From Bradyrhizobium sp. OK095 (lineage in GTDB: Bacteria > Pseudomonadota > Alphaproteobacteria > Rhizobiales > Xanthobacteraceae), in contig NZ_FOBX01000002.1 of assembly GCF_900109945.1 (NCBI RefSeq), positions 372,001-436,000 of the forward strand: a stretch of DNA of 64,000 nt, written 5' to 3'. A model generated the notes under the pieces. The model was not told the DNA's origin, ran no database searches, and worked only from the letters and a program-made list of their open reading frames with translations. Below are positions 16,624-28,304 of this stretch, in pieces. The number at the start of each line of letters is the position of its first letter. Positions within the stretch are counted from its first letter, which is position 1. Both the position numbers and the translations under genes were made by a program.

Positions 16624-17340
16624 ATGCGCATCATCCTCGGCATCCTGTCCGCCCTGCTCGGCATGCTCGCCGGCTGGTCGGGCCTTGCAGCGCTGGTGGT
16701 CATGCTGGCCGGGCCGGACCGCGATGGCGGCATCGCCATGGGCGCCTTCTTTGACATCGGCCCGATCGGCGGCGTCGCCGGCCTGATCGCGGGCATCTGG
16801 CTGTTCGTGCGCTTCGGCCTGGTCCGGAATGCAACGCCACAGCCGGCCGCGGAAACCTCCGATCCCGCACCTCGCCCCGCCGCGCGGCTGTCCCTCCCCT
16901 TTGCGATCCCCGTCCTGCTCATCACGGCAGGCCTCGCCTGGTGGGGATGGTACGAGCTCATTCGCTCGCCCTATCTCAGTCACGGCTACATGACGCTCGC
17001 AATCGAGTTTCGCCTCCCCGCCGGCATGACCCTGCCGGACAAGGAGGAGGACGTACATATCGAGATCGAGGAGGCGACAGGGTATGCCAACGCCATGTTG
17101 CCGGCGAACTGGCGCGCGCATGACGGCGACCGCAAAGCGATCATTGCCTCGACCTCTCTGATGTACAAGACGCGACACCGCGTCGTCAGCCTGACGCTCC
17201 CCGGGATTCCCACGCAAAGCTGGCCGATCGATCTTCCCTCCGATCCGGATCCCACGCCCGGCTTTTCGCCCTGGCGGATAGCGAGCGAACCATCGCCAGC
17301 GAAGATTGAGATGCACTTTCGGCTGCGCGCCGACCGTTAA
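16624..17340 (+). CDS. Hypothetical membrane protein
   Basis: A 238-residue protein with three hydrophobic segments at about residues 4-28, 42-63 and 92-113. A C-terminal polar domain of about 125 residues follows, with alternating strands (MTLAIEFRLP, IASTSLMY, RVVSLTLPG) that suggests a beta-sandwich outside the membrane. No catalytic motif or named family is recognised. The ribosome-binding site is weak. It starts 49 bases after the coiled-coil protein in the same direction, so the two may share a transcript and a location at the envelope. Confidence 0.7.
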   Translation: MRIILGILSALLGMLAGWSGLAALVVMLAGPDRDGGIAMGAFFDIGPIGGVAGLIAGIWLFVRFGLVRNATPQPAAETSDPAPRPAARLSLPFAIPVLLITAGLAWWGWYELIRSPYLSHGYMTLAIEFRLPAGMTLPDKEEDVHIEIEEATGYANAMLPANWRAHDGDRKAIIASTSLMYKTRHRVVSLTLPGIPTQSWPIDLPSDPDPTPGFSPWRIASEPSPAKIEMHFRLRADR

Positions 17341-17511
17341 GGAACGCGCGGCGCCGCTCCGCAACATCTGGACATATCACATCTCCGCGCGCCCGAGAGA
17401 TGCCGCCAACATGTCGCGGGGGTGCCGCACTGTGGACGCATTCCGACGTCCATCTCTGAGGCGTGTCTGGGGGCACGGCGGTGCCGTGTTTGGACCAAAC
17501 CTTCTAGGGGT

Positions 17512-17712
17512 ATGAACGTGAAGAAGATTGTATTTGTACTGGGTGCCACGCTTGCTCTGGTGACGGTTGCGAACGCCGCGGATCTGCCGCGCCGCCAGCC
17601 CGTGCCGGTCTATTCGGAGCAGGCGCCGATCGGCAAGATGCCGATTGGCAAGAGCCCGATTGGAAAGTCCCCGATCGGCAAGGCGCCCGGCCCGGTCGCA
17701 GCGCGCTATTGA
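17512..17712 (+). CDS. Small secreted protein with PIGK pentapeptide repeats
   Basis: A 66-residue pre-protein. Residues 1-22 form a clear signal peptide (KKIVFVLGATLALVTVANA, then cleavage before ADLP). The mature part is about 44 residues and contains four consecutive five-residue units PIGK(M/S/S/A), encoded by four 15-base repeats at 17626-17685. An AGGGG ribosome-binding site sits only one base before the ATG at 17512 but seven bases before an in-frame GTG at 17518, so GTG may be the true start. No family recognised; probably periplasmic or exported. The next gene starts 45 bases downstream. Confidence 0.65.
   Translation: MNVKKIVFVLGATLALVTVANAADLPRRQPVPVYSEQAPIGKMPIGKSPIGKSPIGKAPGPVAARY
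17626..17685 (+). repeat. Four 15-base tandem repeats coding PIGKx
   Basis: Four head-to-tail units of the form CCGATYGGMAAGNNN, differing mostly at third codon positions and in the last codon (ATG, AGC, TCC, GCG). Differing wobble bases argue for selection on the protein repeat. Confidence 0.85.
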
Positions 17713-17757
17713 TACGCGCAAAGTCTGCGTAAGCGGCCGACAGTCGAGGGGCACAGT

Positions 17758-18405
17758 GTGACGAACAAACCTGATCGATCGGGATCCTGCATCCTTGCGG
17801 GATTTGCCCTGGCGGCGATGCTCGCATGCACGATGCCCTCGGCCTCGGCCCACGAAGCGAACAAGCGCGTTGCTGATGCAAATGCGCTTGCCACGACCGA
17901 CACCGCATCACGATCGGCGCCGCAGTCGCGGCGCCCGATCGCGCGTGCGGAAAAAGGTCCCTATTACGTCGACTTCCGCGCACGGACCGCGGCAAGCTGG
18001 GGCCATGCCTTCGTCTGGTACGGCAAGACCAGCGAGCGCGCCGTCGAGGTCGCAGGCCTCACACCGTCCGGGGACACCTGGGCTTACGTGCTCGGCCACC
18101 TCACCTGGGTGCCAGCCGAGACCGGCGCGAGCTACGGCGATCTCGATCCGGACTATCTGACCGCGAACTACCGCGTGTACCTCAACGAGGCCGACGCCAA
18201 GCGGGTGTTCGCCTATATCAAGAAATTGCAGGCGAGCTCGCCGGTCTGGAATGCCGAGACCACCAACTGCACCGGCTTCATCGGCGACATCGCCGAGTTC
18301 ATGGGCCTGCAGGTCCCCTACCGCTGGCAGCGCCCGGAAAACTTCGTCAACCGCCTCAAGGAAATGAACGGCGGCCGGCAAATGGTGCGTCTATCGGCGG
18401 AGTAG
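17758..18405 (+). CDS. Secreted hypothetical protein, possible permuted NlpC/P60-type fold
   Basis: A 215-residue pre-protein starting at GTG with GAGGGG 7 bases upstream. Residues 1-31 are a signal peptide (hydrophobic CILAGFALAAMLACT, cleavage after SASA). The mature domain has SWGHAFVWYG with a His near its start and TTNCTGFIGDIAEF with a Cys about 100 residues later. A His-first, Cys-later order is that of circularly permuted papain-like NlpC/P60 proteins (YiiX/DUF4105-like). That would suggest a periplasmic hydrolase or peptidase, but I am not sure of the family. It follows the PIGK protein closely and may be co-transcribed. Confidence 0.7.
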   Translation: MTNKPDRSGSCILAGFALAAMLACTMPSASAHEANKRVADANALATTDTASRSAPQSRRPIARAEKGPYYVDFRARTAASWGHAFVWYGKTSERAVEVAGLTPSGDTWAYVLGHLTWVPAETGASYGDLDPDYLTANYRVYLNEADAKRVFAYIKKLQASSPVWNAETTNCTGFIGDIAEFMGLQVPYRWQRPENFVNRLKEMNGGRQMVRLSAE

Positions 18406-18460
18406 CGGCGCTACCGGGCTCGATCTTCATTGCGAGCAGCTGAATTCGAAAGCCCAGGTC

Positions 18461-18626
18461 TCGTGCCCCGGACGCTGCGCAGCACCATAAGCGAGTTTAC
18501 GCGCGTCTTCGACGCGCTACGGTGATGCGCTGCAGAGCCGGGGCCCATGCATCAGCCCGTTGCGCGGCCTTCTGGGTCCCGGCTCTGCGCAGCAACGCTA
18601 CGCGTTGCAGCGCGTCCGGGACACGA
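18461..18626. repeat. Long nested palindromic repeat
   Basis: Outer arms TCGTGCCCCGGACGC (18461 onward) and GCGTCCGGGACACGA (ending 18626) enclose a second pair (GCTGCAGAGCCGGGGCCC with GGGTCCCGGCTCTGCGC) and a small central stem around 18490-18520. The RNA would fold into a multi-stem structure. It occupies most of the 373-base gap 18406-18778; nothing else is visible in that gap apart from the next gene's ribosome-binding site. Confidence 0.75.
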
Positions 18627-18748
18627 GCCCCCAATTATCCGCCCAGCGGAATCACCTCCACCTCCCGCATGCCACCCCGCCCCCACCGCACGGTCCCGCA
18701 ATAGACATTTCCTACCCCCGGCGGCATCCTCTCGGCATCAACCGATAA

Positions 18749-19774
<1,026 letters not shown>

Positions 19775-19799
19775 TCACTGCAAGAAGCGAGAGTAATTC

Positions 19800-20768
19800 A
19801 TGAAGGCTTATGTCTACGGCCCTGAAGGCGCTCGGATTTCCGACGTCGCTCAACCAAAACCCGAGGGCACGCAAGTGCTCGTCCGCGTGCGCGCTTGCGG
19901 ACTCAATCGCGCCGACACCGGCATGCGCAAAGGCCACGCTCATGGCGCGGCCGGCGGCGCCGGCACCGTGCTCGGCATGGAATGGGCCGGCGAAGTTGCC
20001 GAGCTCGGACCGGACGCGAAGGGCGTCAAGGTCGGCGACCGCATCATGGGCTCGGGCGGCGCTGCGTTTGCGGAGTACACACTCGCCGACCACGGCCGGC
20101 TGTTTCGCGCGCCCTCGAACATGAATTTCGAGGAGGCCGCCACCCTGCCCGTCGCGCTCGCGACCATGTACAACGCCGTCGTCATGGTCGGTGGCGTGCA
20201 GCCGGGCCAGAGCGTGCTGATCCAGGGCGCGAGCTCCGGCGTCGGCCTGATGGCGATGCAAATTGCAAAACTCAAGGGCGCAAAGCTCGTGATCGGCTCG
20301 TCGACCGATGCCTATCGCCGCGGCCGGCTGACGGAGTATGGCGCCGACCTCGCGGTGGACTCCTCGGACCCGAAATGGGTCGATGAGGTGCTCAAGGCGA
20401 CCAACGGCGAAGGCGTCGACCTCATCGTCGACCAGGTCTCGGGCCAAGTCGCCAACCAGAACCTCGCGGCGACCCGGGTCAAGGGCCGCATCGTCAATGT
20501 CGGCCGGCTCGGCGGAACCCATGCCGATTTCAACTTCGACCTGCATGCGGCGCGCCGGATCAACTATATCGGCGTCACCTTCCGCACCCGCACCATCGAG
20601 GAGGTCCGCGAGATCTTTGATGAGGTCAAGACCGACATCTGGGGCGCGGTGGAGTCGCGAAAGCTCCAGCTGCCGATCGACAAGGTCTACGCGTTCGACG
20701 ACATCGACAAGGCGTTCGAGCACATGGAGGCCAACAAGCATCTGGGGAAGATCGTCGTGACTGTGTAG
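19800..20768 (+). CDS. NADPH:quinone oxidoreductase (zinc-free MDR family)
   Basis: A 322-residue medium-chain dehydrogenase/reductase. It has the N-terminal GroES-like domain with GMEWAGEVAELG and the nucleotide-binding loop QGASSGVGLMAMQIAK (about residues 141-156). No structural or catalytic zinc cysteines are present, as is usual for the quinone-oxidoreductase branch. It would reduce quinones or enones with NADPH in the cytoplasm. A GCGAGAG site precedes the ATG. It lies just after the flavin oxidoreductase and is followed by a palindromic repeat, so the unit ends here. Confidence 0.87.
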   Translation: MKAYVYGPEGARISDVAQPKPEGTQVLVRVRACGLNRADTGMRKGHAHGAAGGAGTVLGMEWAGEVAELGPDAKGVKVGDRIMGSGGAAFAEYTLADHGRLFRAPSNMNFEEAATLPVALATMYNAVVMVGGVQPGQSVLIQGASSGVGLMAMQIAKLKGAKLVIGSSTDAYRRGRLTEYGADLAVDSSDPKWVDEVLKATNGEGVDLIVDQVSGQVANQNLAATRVKGRIVNVGRLGGTHADFNFDLHAARRINYIGVTFRTRTIEEVREIFDEVKTDIWGAVESRKLQLPIDKVYAFDDIDKAFEHMEANKHLGKIVVTV

Positions 20769-20808
20769 CGGCGGCGGGCGAGAGCGACATGGCGCGCCTC
20801 TCTCCGCT

Positions 20809-20928
20809 CGTCATGGCCGGGCTTGTCCCGGCCATCCACGTCTTGCTGCTCGACGAACGTGGATGCCCGGGCCTTCGCCTCGCCGAAGCGGCTTCGGCCG
20901 CGCAGGCGGGACAAGCCCGGGCATGACG
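20809..20928. repeat. 120-base palindromic repeat
   Basis: Arms CGTCATGGCCGGGCTTGTCC (20809 onward) and GGACAAGCCCGGGCATGACG (ending 20928) with inner complementary ATCCACGT/ACGTGGAT segments and a GC stem. Another dispersed element, filling much of the gap before the CDF gene. Confidence 0.8.
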
Positions 20929-21018
20929 GCAACTGCCAGCATCGCTCCTGCAACTCACTAGCGACTACGCCTGTGGATCATCGCTTGATGTCCCGCCATG
21001 GCCTGCTAAATCCCCGCC

Positions 21019-22392
21019 ATGACCTCCCAGCACAACAAAACCTCGGTCGCGGCCATCTCAATCTTCGCCAGCGGCGGCATGGCGGCGGCCAAGTTCGCGG
21101 TTGGAATCGCGATCGGCTCGCTCGCACTGATCTCCGAGGCCCTGCATTCCTCGGTCGACTTGATCGCGACCATCATCACCTGGGCAGTGGTGCGGGTGTC
21201 CGACAAGCCGGCGGACGACGAGCACCATTACGGCCACGGCAAGCTGGAGAGCATCTCCGCGCTCGGCGTCACCGCCCTGCTTTACGTGCTCGCCGGTGGC
21301 ATCCTGGTCGAAGCCTATAGCCGGCTGCGCGAGGGAACACCGCCGCCGACCATCTCGGCCGTCCCCTTCATCGTGCTGGTGATCGATATCGTCGTCAATT
21401 TCTGGCGTGCCCGCGCGCTGCACAAGGCCGCGCGGGAAACGCGGAGCCAGGCGCTGGCGGCCGACGCGCTGCATTTCGCCTCCGACGTCCTGGGCTCGTT
21501 CGCGGTGATTATCGGCCTGATCCTCGCCGCCCTCGGCTTCTGGTGGGGCGACGCGGCCGCAGCCGCCGCCGTTGCCGTGATGATCGCTCTGCTCGGCCTG
21601 CGCATGGCCGGCTCCACCGTGCAGACGCTGGTCGACCGCGCGCCGGAAGGCGCACAGGAGAAGGCCACTGCCGCGATCTGTGGCGTCCCGGGCGTGATCG
21701 ACGTCGAGCGCCTGCGCGTGCGCATGGTCGGAGCGACCACTTTCATCGACACCATCGCAAAAGTGCCGCGCACCTATCCAATCGACCGGGTCGAGGAGAT
21801 CAAGCGCAAGGCGCAAGCCGCCGTCGACAAGGCATTCGGCGACGCTGATCTGACCTTCACGGCCGTCCCCGTCGCGCGCGACAACGAGACCGTGCGCGAC
21901 CGCATCATGGTGATCGCGCACAATTCGGGCCTCGCCATCCACCACGTCACGGTGCACGATCTCGGCGGAAAACTGATCGTCAGCATCGACCTCGAGGTCG
22001 ATGCCGGGATGCGGCTAGACGCCGCCCATGACGTCGCCAACACGCTTGAGCGCAACATCCAGGAGGAGTTCGGCGAGGACGTCGAGGTCGACGTCCATAT
22101 CGAGCCGCTGGAACCGGAACTGCCGTTCGGAATCGATGCCGCGCCGGAACGGGTGCAGGCCATCGCCGCCGCGCTCACCGAATATGCCGCCGGCGGCGAG
22201 ATCCACGACATCCATAATGTGCGCGTCCGCAACACCGACGCCGGCGAGATCGTCAACTTCCACTGCCGCGCCACGCCGTCGATGAGCGTGGTCAAGGTGC
22301 ACGAGCATGTCGATGCGATCGAGCGCAGGCTGCGCCGCGCCTTCCCGAGCGTGAAGCGCGTCATCAGTCACGCCGAGCCGCCGCGCGCGTGA
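21019..22392 (+). CDS. Cation diffusion facilitator with extended cytoplasmic domain
   Basis: A 457-residue inner-membrane metal/proton antiporter. Six hydrophobic segments occupy about residues 10-205. Metal-site residues are His43 and Asp47 in segment 2 (HSSVD) and His152 and Asp156 in segment 5 (HFASD), a His/Asp pattern seen in Zn/Cd- and Fe-type CDFs; a His-rich loop (DEHHYGHG) follows segment 2. The C-terminal part is about 250 residues, roughly three times the usual 80-90 residue ferredoxin-like domain, and seems to hold two or three related copies, including IHHVTVHDLGGKLIVSIDLEV and EIVNFHCRATPSMSV. The start has only a weak ribosome-binding site. Confidence 0.88.
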   Translation: MTSQHNKTSVAAISIFASGGMAAAKFAVGIAIGSLALISEALHSSVDLIATIITWAVVRVSDKPADDEHHYGHGKLESISALGVTALLYVLAGGILVEAYSRLREGTPPPTISAVPFIVLVIDIVVNFWRARALHKAARETRSQALAADALHFASDVLGSFAVIIGLILAALGFWWGDAAAAAAVAVMIALLGLRMAGSTVQTLVDRAPEGAQEKATAAICGVPGVIDVERLRVRMVGATTFIDTIAKVPRTYPIDRVEEIKRKAQAAVDKAFGDADLTFTAVPVARDNETVRDRIMVIAHNSGLAIHHVTVHDLGGKLIVSIDLEVDAGMRLDAAHDVANTLERNIQEEFGEDVEVDVHIEPLEPELPFGIDAAPERVQAIAAALTEYAAGGEIHDIHNVRVRNTDAGEIVNFHCRATPSMSVVKVHEHVDAIERRLRRAFPSVKRVISHAEPPRA

Positions 22393-22615
22393 CGCGGAAT
22401 GTGCGAGGCGTCACACGTTCTCGTTTCGGACTCATCGCTCACGTCGATTTACGGATGCGAGAGGCACGAACTCTCCATTGGATAAGAATTATTCGGCGTT
22501 AACGATTCATTGACTCTCGACAGCCTGCGCAAAGTGGATTCAAATCGCTTTGATTCGAAAGCGACGTGGGGCTGCTTTCGAAATTCGTCGTACAGGTTTT
22601 CAGGGGGCCGAAGGC

Positions 22616-24946
<2,331 letters not shown>

Positions 24947-24971
24947 CGCCTGCCGGGAAACTCGTCTGCGG

Positions 24972-25105
24972 CCATCCTTCGAGACGCCCGCCTCCGGCGG
25001 GCCCTCAGGATGAGGGCAGAGTACGCAGCAGCAGTTTCAACGAACACCGATACAACGGAGCCTCATCCTGAGGAGACCGCGAAGCGGTCGTCTCGAAGGA
25101 CGAGG
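24972..25105. repeat. 134-base palindromic repeat
   Basis: Left half (24972-25014) and right half (25062-25105) are inverted complements with short inner hairpins (GCCCGCC/GGCGGGC and GACCGCGAAGCGGTC). It separates the kinase gene from the convergent LysR gene and can act as a two-way terminator. Confidence 0.78.
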
Positions 25106-25134
25106 CGCTTGCTCGGGCCCTCCCGCTCTGGTCC

Positions 25135-26028
25135 CTACAGCTGCAACGACGGCGCGACCTCACGCGCGACGTTGACCAGCGCCGCAATCAGCGGCGTCAT
25201 GGGATCACGCTGCGGGATCACCATGCCGATGCTGTAATTGACATCGGGATCGGTGATCGGGATCGAGCGAACCGTGTCCGACAGGCCAAGCGTCTCGGCA
25301 AGCTTGGCCGGCATCACGCTCGCCCAACGTCCCGTCTTCACGTGCGTGAACAGCACCAGCAGCGAGTTCGAGGTCAAGGTCGGCGTCGCCTCCGCGCCGA
25401 CCGAGCGCAGCGCGCGATCGATGATGCGGCGGTTCTGCATGTCGGGCGTGAGCAGGCACAGCGGCACCTCGCCGACCTCCTTCCACGTCACCGTCTCGCG
25501 ATCGCCGAACATGCCGTCCGGCGCGGTCAGCAGGCGATAGCTCTCGTTGTAGAGCGGAATGGTGCGCACCTTCCCGATCGGCTCGTTCTCGATATAGGTC
25601 AGCCCTGCATCGACCTCGAGATTTTCGAGCAGCCCCAGCACCTCCGATGATGTCGTTGACCGGATGCTGAAACGCACCTCGGGATGCTTGGCGCGGAATG
25701 GCGTCGTCAGCTGGGCGACCATGCCGAGCACGGTCGGGATCGCGGCAATGCGGATCTCGCCGGAGAGCTGATGCTTCAGCCCGTTGATCTCGTCACGCAT
25801 GGCCCGGGCATCGCCCACGATCCGCCGCGCCCAGTCCAGCGCCCGCTCGCCCTCGGGGGTAAAGCCCTGGAACCGGGACCCGCGCTGGACCAGCATCACG
25901 CCGAGGATCTCCTCGAGCTGTTTCAGACCGGTCGACATGGTCGGCTGGGTCACGCCGCAAGCCTCTGCCGCGCGACCAAAATGCCGCTCCTTTGCCAGCG
26001 CCAGCAGCAATTCAAGCTTGTCGAGCAA
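25135..26028 (-). CDS. LysR-type regulator divergent from the formate dehydrogenase operon
   Basis: A 297-residue LysR-type transcriptional regulator. The winged helix-turn-helix is at residues 1-60 (FGRAAEACGVTQPTMSTGLKQLEE), a linker helix follows, and a periplasmic-binding-protein-like effector domain covers about 90-295. The start codon is a TTG at 26028 with GAGGGG 8 bases upstream; no usable ATG exists in frame. It faces away from fdsG, leaving 224 bases between them with a textbook T-N11-A box at 26137-26157. The position argues that it controls formate dehydrogenase, perhaps in response to formate or a related acid; the effector is inferred. Confidence 0.88.
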   Translation of the reverse strand: MLDKLELLLALAKERHFGRAAEACGVTQPTMSTGLKQLEEILGVMLVQRGSRFQGFTPEGERALDWARRIVGDARAMRDEINGLKHQLSGEIRIAAIPTVLGMVAQLTTPFRAKHPEVRFSIRSTTSSEVLGLLENLEVDAGLTYIENEPIGKVRTIPLYNESYRLLTAPDGMFGDRETVTWKEVGEVPLCLLTPDMQNRRIIDRALRSVGAEATPTLTSNSLLVLFTHVKTGRWASVMPAKLAETLGLSDTVRSIPITDPDVNYSIGMVIPQRDPMTPLIAALVNVAREVAPSLQL

Positions 26029-26118
26029 CCGGTCGTCCCCTCGGATTCTATCGTGGCATACAAGCTAGCACGGCAGGTCGTTACCAACACGGAAAAACCG
26101 GCAAGCGAAACGCGGCTA

Positions 26119-26157
26119 ATTGCATTTCTGTATCGGTCGATTGCATTCCCAAATCGA
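26119..26157. promoter_or_regulatory. Putative LysR binding region upstream of fdsG
   Basis: Inverted repeat TCGAT-N11-ATCGA (26137-26157) fits the LysR T-N11-A consensus. A direct repeat ATTGCATT occurs at 26119 and 26140, 21 bases (two helical turns) apart. Both lie in the LysR-fds divergent region. Confidence 0.6.
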
Positions 26158-26252
26158 TCTGAATTCGCAATCGCAGCATGAGACAGCTTTATTGATCTTC
26201 GAACGATTCCAAATAGTTTGCGCTGTAGGGACGCTCAATCTGAGAACGAAGA

Positions 26253-26741
26253 ATGACAGCGGTTTACGAGCCTTGTTACGAGCCTTGGAACGAGACGCGC
26301 GGCGCCGAAATCATCGCCGAACATGCGAAGCAAGAGGGCGCGACGCTCGTCATCCTCCACGCGCTTCAGGAGGCCTTCGGCTACGTCCCCGAGCCGGTGA
26401 TTCCGATGGTGGCGCAGGCGCTGAATCTGTCGCGCGCCGAGGTGCATGGCGTCTTCACGTTCTATCATGATTTCAGGCACAAGCCGGCCGGCCGCCATGT
26501 GCTGAAGCTGTGCCGCGCGGAGGCCTGCCAGGCCGCTGGCGGCGATGCGCTTGCTGCGCGCGCGGAAGCAAAACTGGGCGTGTCGCTCGGCAACACGACG
26601 GCCGATGATCGCGTCACGCTGGAGCCGATCTACTGCCTCGGCCTGTGCGCGACCGCGCCGTCCGCGATGCTCGACGGCCGCCTGATTGGCCGGCTCGACG
26701 AGAAGCGCCTCGATGCACTGGTTGCGGAGGCACAGCGATGA
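26253..26741 (+). CDS. fdsG: NAD-dependent formate dehydrogenase gamma subunit
   Basis: A 162-residue NuoE-like thioredoxin-fold subunit. Four cysteines, Cys87, Cys92, Cys128 and Cys132 (C-x4-C and C-x3-C), bind a 2Fe-2S cluster. In the cytoplasmic Fds complex it passes electrons with FdsB from the molybdenum subunit to NAD+. It is the first gene of fdsGBA-fdhD-fdsD, and its stop overlaps the fdsB start (ATGA). The upstream region has a LysR box. Length and cysteine spacing are normal. Confidence 0.93.
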   Translation: MTAVYEPCYEPWNETRGAEIIAEHAKQEGATLVILHALQEAFGYVPEPVIPMVAQALNLSRAEVHGVFTFYHDFRHKPAGRHVLKLCRAEACQAAGGDALAARAEAKLGVSLGNTTADDRVTLEPIYCLGLCATAPSAMLDGRLIGRLDEKRLDALVAEAQR

Positions 26742-28294
26742 GCATGCGTCTATTCGTCTCACGCGATGCGGGTGCGGTGGCCGTCGGCGCCGACGAGGTT
26801 GCGCTGGCTCTGGAAGCGGCTGCGGCCAAGCGCGGCGTGACGGTCGAGATTATCAGGACCGGCTCGCGCGGCCTATATTGGCTGGAGCCGCTGGTCGAGG
26901 TCGCGACGCCGCAGGGCCGGATCGCCTTCGGCCCCGTGACCGAGACCGATGTCCCCTCCCTGCTCGACGCGCTCGCCAGCAACACGCCGCATCTGTTGCG
27001 GCTGGGCGCGACCGACGAGCTTCCCTGGCTGAAGCGCCAGACCCGTCTCACCTTCGCCCGCTGCGGCGTGATTGATCCGCGCTCACTCGACGACTACCGC
27101 GCCCATGGCGGCTACAAGGGTTTTGAGCGCGCACTCTCGCTCGGACCTGATGCGATCCTGAACGAAGTCACGGCGTCCGGCCTGCGCGGCCGCGGCGGCG
27201 CTGGCTTCCCGACTGGCATCAAGTGGAAGACGGTCGCGCAAGCCAGCGCGAACCGCAAATTCATCGTCTGTAACGCCGACGAAGGCGACAGCGGCACCTT
27301 TGCCGACCGCATGATCATGGAAGGCGATCCCTTCCTGGTGATCGAGGGCATGACGACATCAGGCATCACTGTCGGGGCCACCAAGGGCTACATCTACATC
27401 CGCAGCGAATACCCGCATGCGGTCGAGGCGATGAACGCTGCCATCGTGGCGGCCAGGCGCGGCGGCTATCTCGGCGACAAGATCGGCGGCTCCAATTACA
27501 GCTTCGATATGGAAGTGCGCGTCGGCGCCGGCGCTTATGTCTGCGGCGAAGAGACCTCGCTGCTGGAGAGCCTCGAAGGCCGCCGCGGCCTGGTGCGTGC
27601 CAAACCGCCGCTGCCGGCGCATCACGGCCTGTTCGGCAAGCCGACCGTGATCAACAACGTGCTGTCGTTCGCCGCCATCCCCTTCATCCTCGCAGAGGGC
27701 GCCAAGGCCTACGCGGATTTCGGCATGGGCCGCTCACGCGGCACGATGCCGATCCAGCTCGCCGGCAACATCCGCCATGGCGGGCTGTTCGAAACCGCGT
27801 TCGGCGTGACGCTCGGTGAGCTCGTCGACGACATCGGCGGCGGCACGTTCACGGGGCGCCCCGTCCGCGCGGTGCAGGTCGGAGGTCCGCTCGGCGCCTA
27901 CTTCCCCCGCGCGCTGTTCGACACGCCGTTCGACTATGAGGCGTTCGCCGCCCGCGACGGCCTGATCGGCCATGGCGGCATCGTCGTGTTCGACGACAGC
28001 GTCGACATGCGCAAGCAGGCCCGTTTTGCGATGGCGTTCTGCGCCATCGAATCCTGCGGCAAGTGCACGCCCTGCCGGATCGGCTCGACCCGCGGCGTCG
28101 AGACCATCGAGAAAATCATCAACGGCGAACGCGTGAGCGAAAACCTCGCACTCGTCGAAGACCTCTGCAACACCATGAAATTCGGCTCGCTCTGCGCACT
28201 CGGCGGCTTCACGCCCTACCCGGTGCTCAGCGCGTTGAAGCACTTCCGGGAAGATTTCGCACCCGTACCGACCACGCTTCAAGCCGCGGAATAG
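26738..28294 (+). CDS. fdsB: NAD-dependent formate dehydrogenase beta subunit
   Basis: A 518-residue NuoF-like diaphorase subunit with a NuoE-like thioredoxin region fused at the N-terminus. The FMN loop GRGGAGFPTG is at 151-160, the NADH motif GAYVCGEETSLLESLEG is around 266-282, and the 4Fe-4S ligands are Cys440, Cys443 and Cys446 (SCGKCTPC) plus a later Cys in SLCALGG. It reduces NAD+ with electrons from formate. I start at the ATG at 26738, which overlaps the fdsG stop by four bases; farther upstream the open frame is only a shadow of fdsG. Confidence 0.94.
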   Translation: MSMRLFVSRDAGAVAVGADEVALALEAAAAKRGVTVEIIRTGSRGLYWLEPLVEVATPQGRIAFGPVTETDVPSLLDALASNTPHLLRLGATDELPWLKRQTRLTFARCGVIDPRSLDDYRAHGGYKGFERALSLGPDAILNEVTASGLRGRGGAGFPTGIKWKTVAQASANRKFIVCNADEGDSGTFADRMIMEGDPFLVIEGMTTSGITVGATKGYIYIRSEYPHAVEAMNAAIVAARRGGYLGDKIGGSNYSFDMEVRVGAGAYVCGEETSLLESLEGRRGLVRAKPPLPAHHGLFGKPTVINNVLSFAAIPFILAEGAKAYADFGMGRSRGTMPIQLAGNIRHGGLFETAFGVTLGELVDDIGGGTFTGRPVRAVQVGGPLGAYFPRALFDTPFDYEAFAARDGLIGHGGIVVFDDSVDMRKQARFAMAFCAIESCGKCTPCRIGSTRGVETIEKIINGERVSENLALVEDLCNTMKFGSLCALGGFTPYPVLSALKHFREDFAPVPTTLQAAE

Positions 28295-28304
28295 GAGAAC
28301 AACG

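Noticed and set aside
14937..16961. 674-codon minus-strand open frame
   Set aside because: Antisense to the coiled-coil protein, whose regular coding repeats create a mirrored pattern without a ribosome-binding site.
17626..17685. Short CRISPR-like tandem repeats
   Set aside because: The 15-base units have no spacers and lie in frame in a signal-peptide protein.
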